From Belnapia sp. (GTDB lineage Bacteria; Pseudomonadota; Alphaproteobacteria; Acetobacterales; Acetobacteraceae): 8,404 bases of DNA. Made by a program: the position numbers and the translations under genes. The notes below the pieces were generated by a model. The model was not told where the DNA came from and did not search any database. It was given only the letters and a program-made list of their open reading frames with translations. Shown in pieces: positions 1 through 4,724 of this stretch. The first letter of the stretch is position 1. Each line of letters begins with the position of its first letter. Where the stretch lies: contig JAQGIA010000083.1 of the NCBI GenBank assembly GCA_028291445.1, forward strand, positions 1 through 8,404. Reading direction: 5' to 3'.

Positions 1-85
1 CGACCTGCGCCACCGTGCCGGCGGCGCGATCCCGCCGCAGCCGGACAAGCCGGCGGTCGAAGACCTCGATCGGGGATTTGCTCAT
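1..85 (-). CDS. Probable class I SAM-dependent methyltransferase, N-terminal fragment
   Basis: An ATG at 85-83 opens a frame of 28 codons that runs off the left edge. It begins MSKSPIEVFDRRLVRLRRDR and continues AAGTVAQV. The pattern 'VFDR-x-L-x-R-x-RRDRAA' near the N-terminus is what I know from alphaproteobacterial methyltransferases related to BioC and to NDUFAF5, the mitochondrial complex I assembly factor. The SAM-binding motif would lie outside the window, so the call rests on the N-terminus alone. The start is 31 bp after the stop of the lipoprotein gene in the same direction, so the two may be co-transcribed. No good ribosome binding site is visible in front of the ATG. Catalytic function cannot be judged from this piece. 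Confidence 0.55.
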   Translation of the reverse strand, partial: MSKSPIEVFDRRLVRLRRDRAAGTVAQV

Positions 86-116
86 GCGGCGGAAATAGGG
101 TGGCGGCGGCCCGAAG

Positions 117-689
117 TCACGGGCTGCGCAGCGCTGCCAGGACCGCCCCGGCGAAGGCCCGGGCATCGGCCGGGGCCGGGTCGCGCCGCGGCATGGTCAC
201 CCGCAGCCGCAGCAGCCCGCCGCCCAGCCCACCGACGCAGAGCAACCCCTCCACCGCTTCCCGCCCATAGGTCCCGGCGGTCGCGGCGCAGCGCAGCGCC
301 GCCGCGCCTTGGCCCAGGACGAAGCGCGCCTCGTCCCGCAACTGGCGCTGCGGCATCGGCCGGGTGGCATCCTGTATGAAATGGGCGAAGGCCTCGGCCA
401 CGGCGGGTGATTCGATCCCGGCCGGGATGGCGGCGCCGGCCGGGCGCAGCAGCTCGACGGTCGCCCCGGCGGCGATGCGGCCGAGGGTCCGGTAGGCGGT
501 CTCCCGCCCCTCCTCCGCCACGGTGGCGGTGGCGCCGCGCTGGAAGCCGGCGGCCTCCACCGGCAGGCGCGCGGCCAAGGCGGCCGGCGTCAGCGTCGCG
601 GCCGGGACGGTGGCGCCGCCGGGTGCTCCCGGGACGGCCACGCAGCCCCCGAGCAGGAGCAGTGCCGCCAGCAGCCCCTGGCGCACCAA
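117..689 (-). CDS. Small putative lipoprotein of unknown function
   Basis: About 190 residues. The N-terminus is a lipoprotein signal: a basic residue (R3), a hydrophobic Leu/Ala stretch, then the lipobox L-G-G-C with the lipidated cysteine at residue 16, so the mature protein should be anchored to a membrane and face the periplasm. The mature part is Ala/Gly/Arg-rich, has two further cysteines (the RCAA and LLCVGG segments) and no transmembrane segment; I recognise no domain. The start is uncertain: the longest frame uses TTG at 689, and the adjacent GTG at 686 is equally good or better. There is no in-frame ATG before the lipobox. It begins 5 bp after the terC stop, so it is probably translated from the terC message. 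A GGAG lies 14-17 nt upstream, inside the end of terC, which is farther than usual. Function unknown. Confidence 0.75.
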   Translation of the reverse strand: MVRQGLLAALLLLGGCVAVPGAPGGATVPAATLTPAALAARLPVEAAGFQRGATATVAEEGRETAYRTLGRIAAGATVELLRPAGAAIPAGIESPAVAEAFAHFIQDATRPMPQRQLRDEARFVLGQGAAALRCAATAGTYGREAVEGLLCVGGLGGGLLRLRVTMPRRDPAPADARAFAGAVLAALRSP

Positions 690-694
690 GCCGG

Positions 695-1402
695 TCAGGC
701 GGTCTCCGCAAGGTGCGTGGCCACAAGCTGCGTGACCACTGGCGCCGCCACCACCAGCGCCGGGCGCTGCTGCAACGCCGCATGGCCGGGGCCGTACAGG
801 CCCATCAGCCGGTGGCCATCCTCGTAGATCATCTTGAGGCCGATCCAGACGATCAGCGCCACGCCCACGTAGGCGATCCAGCGATAGCGCTCGAGCAGCT
901 TCGAGATCAGCGTCGCGGCGAGGCCCATCAGCAGGATCGAGATGACCAGGCCGATCACCAGCATCGACATGTTGCCATGCGCCGCCCCGGCCACCGCCAG
1001 GACGTTGTCGAGGCTCATCGAGACATCGGCGATGACGATCTGGCGCAGCGCAGTCGCCATGGTCTTGACCTCCGGCACGGCGTGGTGGCCGTCCGCGTCG
1101 GTCTTGTCCTCGTTGCGGAGTTCCTTGAAGAACCCATAGGCGATCCAGAGCAGCAGCAGCCCGCCCACCAGCAGCAGCCCCGGCAAGGCCAGCAGCTTCA
1201 CCGCCGCCAGGCTGAGCACGATGCGCAGCACCACCGCCAGCACCATGCCGAACATGATGGCCTTGCTGCGCTGCTCGGCCGGCAGCCCGGCCGCGGCCAA
1301 GGCGATCAGGACCGCGTTGTCACCCGAGAGGATGATGTTGACCCCGAGAATCTCCCCGAGGACGAGCCAATTCCAGCTCTCGGCGATCGACGAAAAATCC
1401 AT
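695..1402 (-). CDS. TerC-family integral membrane protein, YjbE type (second of two)
   Basis: 235 residues, polytopic inner-membrane protein with about seven hydrophobic segments. The two TerC signatures are present: L-S-G-D-N-A at residues 25-30 and A-D-V-S-M-S-L-D-N-V at 125-134, whose acidic residues lie within membrane segments and are thought to handle metal ions. A charged loop (about 93-113, Asp/His-rich, containing DADGHH) separates the halves. TerC proteins of the YjbE/YkoY/Alx group are linked to Mn efflux and often carry a yybP-ykoY Mn riboswitch; that is family knowledge. Export of Mn or another divalent ion is therefore the likely role. The ATG at 1402 has GGAG 8 nt upstream. It lies 175 bp downstream of a paralogue, with a terminator hairpin in the gap. 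After the last membrane segment the C-terminus ends in a roughly 35-residue low-complexity tail. Confidence 0.9.
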   Translation of the reverse strand: MDFSSIAESWNWLVLGEILGVNIILSGDNAVLIALAAAGLPAEQRSKAIMFGMVLAVVLRIVLSLAAVKLLALPGLLLVGGLLLLWIAYGFFKELRNEDKTDADGHHAVPEVKTMATALRQIVIADVSMSLDNVLAVAGAAHGNMSMLVIGLVISILLMGLAATLISKLLERYRWIAYVGVALIVWIGLKMIYEDGHRLMGLYGPGHAALQQRPALVVAAPVVTQLVATHLAETA

Positions 1403-1448
1403 GCGGCAGGCTCCGGCCGGTCAATACGGGCGAGATGGGTGCGGGCAG

Positions 1449-1468
1449 AAAAAGGCCGGAAGTCCGGC
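1449..1468 (-). terminator. Rho-independent terminator between the two terC genes
   Basis: On the minus strand GCCGGA-CT-TCCGGC forms a perfect 6-bp inverted repeat (1468-1463 with 1460-1455), effectively a 5-bp GC stem with a 4-nt loop. It is followed by C and TTTTT (1453-1449). This is the only canonical hairpin-plus-U-run seen in the window. It ends 46 nt before the start of the downstream terC and about 110 nt after the stop of the upstream one. It can end the upstream terC transcript, or act as a regulated stop in the leader of the downstream gene. Confidence 0.7.
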
Positions 1469-1475
1469 GCGCCGC

Positions 1476-1504
1476 ACCCTAGGGGAGCCAATTCGGCATG
1501 GGAA
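1476..1504 (-). promoter_or_regulatory. Possible promoter for the downstream terC
   Basis: On the minus strand TTCCCA (1504-1499) is followed after 17 nt by TAGGGT (1481-1476), a fair fit to a sigma-70 type -35/-10 pair (TTGACA, TAnnnT). Predicted transcription would begin near 1469, so the terminator hairpin would sit at the very 5' end of that message and be unlikely to stop it. The surrounding 13 bases (1472-1484) recur upstream of the TPR-glycosyltransferase gene. Position and spacing are suggestive only. Confidence 0.3.
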
Positions 1505-1528
1505 GTCTGTGGCCGGCCGACGGACCGC

Positions 1529-1555
1529 GGCGGGGCCGCCAATACCTGCCCCGCC
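1529..1555 (-). other. GC-rich hairpin after the first terC gene
   Basis: A perfect 8-bp inverted repeat, GGCGGGGC at 1529-1536 and GCCCCGCC at 1548-1555, with an 11-nt loop. It starts 22 bases after the stop codon of the upstream terC (minus strand). No T-run follows on either strand, so it is more likely a 3'-end stabilising stem or a partner of the nearby terminator than a complete intrinsic terminator. Confidence 0.5.
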
Positions 1556-1577
1556 CACCGCATAGATGACAAGATGG

Positions 1578-2342
1578 TTAGTTTTCGCGGGAGCCCGCCT
1601 TCCGCAGCAGCGTCAAGGTGCCGGAGGCCAGCGCCACCACCGCGATCACCTGCCCTATGGTCGCCAGCGCCCACATCCAGGCCGGGAAGACATGCGGCAG
1701 CGCCAGGTAGCCGAGCGGCAGCATGAGGTAGGCATAGGCGCCGGGCACCTGGTCCGCGAGCTGGTGGGTCCCCTCCCAGATCATGTCGACCGCGACATAC
1801 AGGATGACGGCGAGGCCGACCCAGGCGATCCAGCGGTGCTTGTTCAGCAGGTTGGCGATCAGCGTCGCCGCCACGCCCATCAGCACCACCGAGATGGCCA
1901 GGCCGCCGACCAGCACCCAGGTATGGTCCTTGGCCGCGCCCGCCACCGCCAGCACGTTGTCGAGACTCATCGAGATATCGGCGACCAGGATCTGAACGAT
2001 GGCCTGCGGCAGGGTCTTGGTGGCCGGCACCACCGGCTCATCGCCCTCGGCCGGCACCGCCGCATGATTGTGCACGCGCAGCTCGCGGAACATCTTCCAG
2101 CAGACCCAGAGCAGCAGCACGCCGCCGGCGAAGGTGATGCCGACGATCGCCAGGAGCTGCGCGGTGATCGCGGCGAAGCCGATCCGCATCACGGTGGCGG
2201 CGATGATGCCCCAGAAGATCGCCTTGCGGCGCTGGTCGGCCGGCAGGCCGGCGGCGGCCATGCCGACGACGATCGCATTGTCACCCGCCAGGACGAGGTC
2301 GATGAACAGCACCTGGGCAAGCGGTACAAGCCAGTCGGGCAT
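1578..2342 (-). CDS. TerC-family integral membrane protein, YjbE type (first of two)
   Basis: 254 residues, clearly a paralogue of the neighbouring TerC protein. The family signatures are L-A-G-D-N-A at residues 18-23 and A-D-I-S-M-S-L-D-N-V at 121-130; the segments around them (A-A-A-G-L-P-A-[ED]-Q-R and L-D-N-V-L-A-V-A-G-A-A) are nearly the same in both copies. The central loop (about 90-110) contains H-N-H and acidic residues. It differs by an additional hydrophobic C-terminal segment (about 220-245) ending in a basic tail. Expected role: divalent metal (Mn) export at the inner membrane. The ATG at 2342 has GGAG 10 nt upstream. It is the promoter-proximal gene, divergent from purB across 259 bp. 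Tandem YjbE-type copies suggest duplication followed by divergence. Confidence 0.9.
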   Translation of the reverse strand: MPDWLVPLAQVLFIDLVLAGDNAIVVGMAAAGLPADQRRKAIFWGIIAATVMRIGFAAITAQLLAIVGITFAGGVLLLWVCWKMFRELRVHNHAAVPAEGDEPVVPATKTLPQAIVQILVADISMSLDNVLAVAGAAKDHTWVLVGGLAISVVLMGVAATLIANLLNKHRWIAWVGLAVILYVAVDMIWEGTHQLADQVPGAYAYLMLPLGYLALPHVFPAWMWALATIGQVIAVVALASGTLTLLRKAGSREN

Positions 2343-2383
2343 GGGGAAGCGGCTCCTCGGCCAGGATCACGGGCGCCCGGCCG

Positions 2384-2412
2384 GAAATAAATAAACGGCA
2401 ATCTTTATGCAA
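2384..2412 (-). promoter_or_regulatory. AT-rich promoter-like patch ahead of the terC pair
   Basis: On the minus strand TTGCAT (2412-2407) and TATTTC (2389-2384) are separated by 17 nt, and the whole stretch is strikingly AT-rich (TTTATTTATTT) in a very GC-rich region. Transcription would begin near 2377, giving a 35-nt leader before the first terC. The matches to consensus are partial, so this is inferred mainly from composition and position. Confidence 0.35.
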
Positions 2413-2456
2413 CCCCGCATCGGCGTCACCGGCCAGGCCTAGCTCCCGCTTGCCAA

Positions 2457-2484
2457 GCCTTGCCATCACCGCCTTGCCATCACC
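2457..2484. repeat. 14-bp perfect tandem repeat, two copies
   Basis: GCCTTGCCATCACC occurs twice back to back (2457-2470 and 2471-2484). A shortened relative, GCTTGCCAA, lies just upstream at 2448-2456. It lies between the divergent terC and purB genes and outside any gene I can support. It could be a pair of regulator sites or a simple slippage duplication. Confidence 0.8.
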
Positions 2485-2526
2485 CGGGTCGCGGTCCAAA
2501 CCCCCGGCAGCGAAACCGCCGCCCGA

Positions 2527-2572
2527 CGGCGTGCCACCCGGCCCCTGCTCCTGGGGCCCGGTTGGCACGCCG
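2527..2572 (+). promoter_or_regulatory. Long hairpin in the purB leader
   Basis: Arms CGGCGTGCCA (2527-2536) and TGGCACGCCG (2563-2572) are perfectly complementary over 10 bp. Inside, after a C/T mismatch, CCGG (2538-2541) pairs with CCGG (2558-2561), and CCCC (2542-2545) with GGGG (2553-2556), with one bulged C at 2557. The loop is TGCTCCT. That is 18 bp of nearly all G/C pairing, ending 29 nt before the purB ATG. No U-run follows, so it is not a simple terminator. It may be a leader RNA element or a regulator-binding inverted repeat. Confidence 0.6.
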
Positions 2573-2601
2573 GACGCCGGCCCGAACGACCGAGGCCCCG
2601 G

Positions 2602-3939
2602 ATGGTCCCCCGCTATTCCCGCCCGCAGATGGCCGCGATCTGGTCCCCCGAGGAGCGCTTCCGGATCTGGTTCGAGATCGAGGCCCTGGCGGCCGAGGCC
2701 ATGGCCCAGCTCGGTACCATCCCGGCCGAGGCCGCCCGCGTCATCCGCGAGAAGGGCGGGCCGCGCGCCGCCGCCATCGGCGCGGCGGAGGTCGAGGCGA
2801 TCGACGCCATCGAGCGGGTCACCCGGCACGACGTCATCGCCTTCCTCACCTTCATGGCGGAAGGCATCGGCCCCGAGGCGCGCTTCATGCACCAGGGCAT
2901 GACCAGCTCCGACGTGCTCGACACCTGCTTCGCCGTGCAGCTCACCCGGGCGGCCGACCTGCTGCTCGCCGACGTGGACGCGCTGCTGGATGCGCTGCGG
3001 GTCCGGGCGCATGAGCACCAGTTCACCCCGACCATCGGCCGCAGCCACGGCATCCAGGCGGAGCCCACCACCTTCGGCCTTAAGTTGGCCGGACATTACG
3101 CCGAATTTAAGCGAAACCGCGCCCGTCTGGTCGCCGCCCGGGCCGAAATCGCCACCTGCGCCATCAGCGGCCCAGTCGGCACCTTCGCCAGCGTCGATCC
3201 TCGCGTCGAGGAATTCGTCGCGGCGAAGCTGGGGCTGGCGGTCGAGCCGGTCTCCACCCAGGTCATCCCGCGCGATCGCCATGCCGCCTTCTTCAGCGCC
3301 CTGGCGGTGGTCGCCGCCGGGATCGAGCGGCTGGCCACCGAGGTCCGCCACCTGCAGCGCTCCGAGGTCCGGGAGGCCGAGGAGTTCTTCCACGCCGGCC
3401 AGAAGGGCTCGTCCAGCATGCCGCACAAGCGGAATCCGGTGCTGAGCGAGAACCTCACCGGCCTCGCCCGGCTGGTCCGCAGCCATGTGATCCCGGCGCT
3501 GGAGAACGTGACCCTCTGGCACGAACGCGACATCAGCCATTCCAGCGTCGAGCGGGTGATCGCCCCCGACGCCACCATCGGCCTCGACTTCGCCCTGTCG
3601 CGGCTGACCGGCATGATGAAGAAGCTGACCATCTACCCGGCCCGCATGGCGCAGAACCTGGAATCCCTCGGCGGCGTGGTGCATTCCCAGAAGGTGCTGC
3701 TGGCGCTGACCCAGGCGGGGATGAGCCGCGAGGATGCCTATGCCGCGGTGCAGGCCGCCGCCATGGCCACCTGGCGGTCGCTCGGCACGCCGGAATTCCG
3801 CAGCTTCCGCGACAACCTGCTGGACGAGGCGGGGGTCGGCGCCGTGCTCGACGCCGGCGCGCTGGACAAGGCGATGGATCCGGCCCGGGATTTCACCCAT
3901 GTCTCCACCGTCTTCAGACGGGTCTTCGCAGCGGAGTGA
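2602..3939 (+). CDS. purB: Adenylosuccinate lyase
   Basis: 445 residues, normal length for PurB. The cytoplasmic enzyme makes fumarate from two substrates: SAICAR, giving AICAR in IMP synthesis, and adenylosuccinate, giving AMP. The N-terminus (IPRYSRPEM-like, here MVPRYSRPQM) is typical and fixes the ATG at 2602. Key parts seen: the T-R-H-D-V-I-A-F-L-T segment (74-83), T-S-S-D (101-104), the G-R-S-H-G loop with catalytic-type His149, and the fumarate-lyase signature G-S-S-S-M-P-H-K-R-N-P at 269-279 with the catalytic serine loop. No residue expected for activity appears missing. No strong Shine-Dalgarno is visible. It is divergent from the terC genes and has a large leader hairpin. Codons at 3079-3120 depart from the gene's own preference. 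Confidence 0.97.
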   Translation: MVPRYSRPQMAAIWSPEERFRIWFEIEALAAEAMAQLGTIPAEAARVIREKGGPRAAAIGAAEVEAIDAIERVTRHDVIAFLTFMAEGIGPEARFMHQGMTSSDVLDTCFAVQLTRAADLLLADVDALLDALRVRAHEHQFTPTIGRSHGIQAEPTTFGLKLAGHYAEFKRNRARLVAARAEIATCAISGPVGTFASVDPRVEEFVAAKLGLAVEPVSTQVIPRDRHAAFFSALAVVAAGIERLATEVRHLQRSEVREAEEFFHAGQKGSSSMPHKRNPVLSENLTGLARLVRSHVIPALENVTLWHERDISHSSVERVIAPDATIGLDFALSRLTGMMKKLTIYPARMAQNLESLGGVVHSQKVLLALTQAGMSREDAYAAVQAAAMATWRSLGTPEFRSFRDNLLDEAGVGAVLDAGALDKAMDPARDFTHVSTVFRRVFAAE

Positions 3940-3999
3940 TCCGGCCGCCGCGACCCGGCCGTCCGATTGCCGCGTTTCCGCCGCAGGCAAGGCGCTAAT

Positions 4000-4029
4000 G
4001 TTGCGGCACTGCAGGTCGTTGCGGCACTG
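4000..4029. repeat. 12-bp direct repeat, two copies 18 bp apart
   Basis: GTTGCGGCACTG occurs at 4000-4011 and 4018-4029, in the noncoding stretch between purB and the Tyr/Pro-repeat protein gene. A start-to-start distance of 18 bp is not far from two helical turns. A weak -10-like TAATGT (3996-4001) overlaps the first copy. A binding-site pair for a regulator is possible. Confidence 0.6.
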
Positions 4030-4068
4030 TGCCCTCCGGCTTCGGACCACACGCAGGTGCCTCCGGCG

Positions 4069-4122
4069 GCCTGCCAACCCTGCCATGAACCGCCGAACGG
4101 CGGCACAGGCTCGGTGGCAGGC
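4069..4122 (+). promoter_or_regulatory. Nested stem-loops in the leader of the Tyr/Pro-repeat gene
   Basis: Outer arms GCCTGCCA (4069-4076) and TGGCAGGC (4115-4122) are perfectly complementary. Within them CCGCCG (4090-4095) and CGGCGG (4098-4103) form a tight inner hairpin. The structure ends about 20 nt before the strong AAGGAGG ribosome binding site at 4142-4148. No T-run follows. It could affect message stability or translation, or be incidental in GC-rich DNA. Confidence 0.4.
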
Positions 4123-4158
4123 AGCCGGGCCCCGCATCATCAAGGAGGTTCGGGTATC

Positions 4159-4476
4159 ATGCGCGCCCTTCGACTGACCATCCTCGCCGCTGGTGCCGCC
4201 CTGGCCGGACTGGCCGCGACACCCTCGGCCGGGCAGGCCCAGGGCCACTGGCATGGCCGCGACCATGGCTACTACCGTGGCCCGCCGCCGCGCTATTACG
4301 GACCGCCGCCGCGCTACTATGCCCCGCCGCCGCCGGTCTATTACGCGCCGCCACCGCCGCGCTACTATGGCCCGGGGCCGGGTTACTACGGTCCAGGGCC
4401 AGGCTATTATGCGCCGCCGCCGCCCCGTTACTACGCCCCGCCGCCACCGCCGGGCTTCGGCATCTATCTCCGCTGA
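4159..4476 (+). CDS. Secreted Tyr-Tyr/Pro-repeat small protein
   Basis: 105 residues. Residues 1-27 form a signal peptide (basic start M-R-A-L-R, hydrophobic Ala/Leu core, likely cleavage after G-Q-A at 27). The mature protein opens with a His-rich bit (HWHGRDHG), then consists almost wholly of short repeats of the type P-P-P-[P]-R-Y-Y-[A/G] and P-G-P-G-Y-Y-[A/G]. Eight Tyr-Tyr pairs sit 7 or 8 residues apart (38, 46, 53, 61, 69, 76, 83, 91). It ends PGFGIYLR. Start ATG 4159 has AAGGAGG 10 nt upstream, the best ribosome site in the window; the frame is open farther upstream, but only this start gives a signal peptide. Small exported proteins of this style are common in Alphaproteobacteria; their function is unknown to me. 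A surface, envelope or adhesion role is a guess. It probably stands alone between purB and the TPR operon. Confidence 0.85.
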   Translation: MRALRLTILAAGAALAGLAATPSAGQAQGHWHGRDHGYYRGPPPRYYGPPPRYYAPPPPVYYAPPPPRYYGPGPGYYGPGPGYYAPPPPRYYAPPPPPGFGIYLR

Positions 4477-4480
4477 ACTT

Positions 4481-4510
4481 ATGATCGACGCCGCCGGCAG
4501 CGCCGATCAT
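4481..4510 (+). terminator. Terminator-like hairpin after the Tyr/Pro-repeat gene
   Basis: ATGATCG (4481-4487) and CGATCAT (4504-4510) are perfectly complementary. After one mismatch, CGC/GCG (4489-4491 with 4500-4502) extend the stem around an 8-nt loop. It begins 4 nt after the stop codon. There is no proper U-run, only a loose TTGTTT some 13 nt downstream, so termination is plausible but not certain. Confidence 0.45.
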
Positions 4511-4602
4511 GCTCCAGCCCGTTGTTTCCGGCATGCTGCAGGCTTGCCGTCGAACCACCTCAAGCCATCGCACCGCAGGCTTGAATCACCGCTGATCTTA
4601 GC

Positions 4603-4630
4603 CTTACGGCAAGACTCCGCACCCTAGGGT
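4603..4630 (+). promoter_or_regulatory. Possible promoter of the TPR-glycosyltransferase operon
   Basis: A CTTACG at 4603-4608 and a TAGGGT at 4625-4630, 16 nt apart, resemble a sigma-70 type pair; the -35 is weak. TAGGGT is half of the perfect palindrome ACCCTAGGGT (4621-4630). Thirteen bases here (4617-4629) are identical to 1472-1484 in front of the second terC. A start near 4637 would give a leader of about 88 nt before the ATG at 4725. Confidence 0.35.
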
Positions 4631-4634
4631 CTGC

Positions 4635-4651
4635 GCCAGACATGGTCTGGC
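4635..4651. promoter_or_regulatory. Perfect 7-bp inverted repeat, operator-like
   Basis: GCCAGAC (4635-4641), ATG spacer, GTCTGGC (4645-4651) is a perfect 7-bp inverted repeat lying 4 nt downstream of the TAGGGT box, over the expected transcription start. This is where a repressor would bind. As RNA the 3-nt loop would be tight, so a DNA site seems likelier than a hairpin. No regulator gene is seen nearby. Confidence 0.4.
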
Positions 4652-4724
4652 ACAACCGGGGCAACCCGCTTCCAGGCCAGCAGGGTCCAGGGCATCGGCC
4701 CGACCGGCAGGCACAGGAGCGGGC

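Noticed and set aside
407..1726. 439-codon plus-strand open frame over the lipoprotein and terC genes
   Set aside because: Opposite to recognisable membrane and lipoprotein genes; its product is His/Gln/Arg-rich with no family resemblance.
1566..2390. 274-codon plus-strand open frame opposite the first terC
   Set aside because: Antisense to a TerC protein with both family signatures; the His/Asp/Arg-rich product is the usual complement of a hydrophobic membrane gene.
3940..3960. Terminator directly after purB
   Set aside because: Two CCGGCCG copies can pair, but each is self-complementary, and there is no T-run; not distinct enough from GC background.
3967..4158. Upstream extension of the Tyr/Pro-repeat protein
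   Set aside because: The longer frame would bury the signal peptide inside the protein, and a strong AAGGAGG precedes the ATG at 4159.
2281..4266. 661-codon open frame on the minus strand across purB
   Set aside because: Antisense to a canonical PurB along its whole length. The translation is low-complexity Gly/Arg/His/Gln-rich, typical of the reverse frame of a GC-rich gene, with no recognisable domain.
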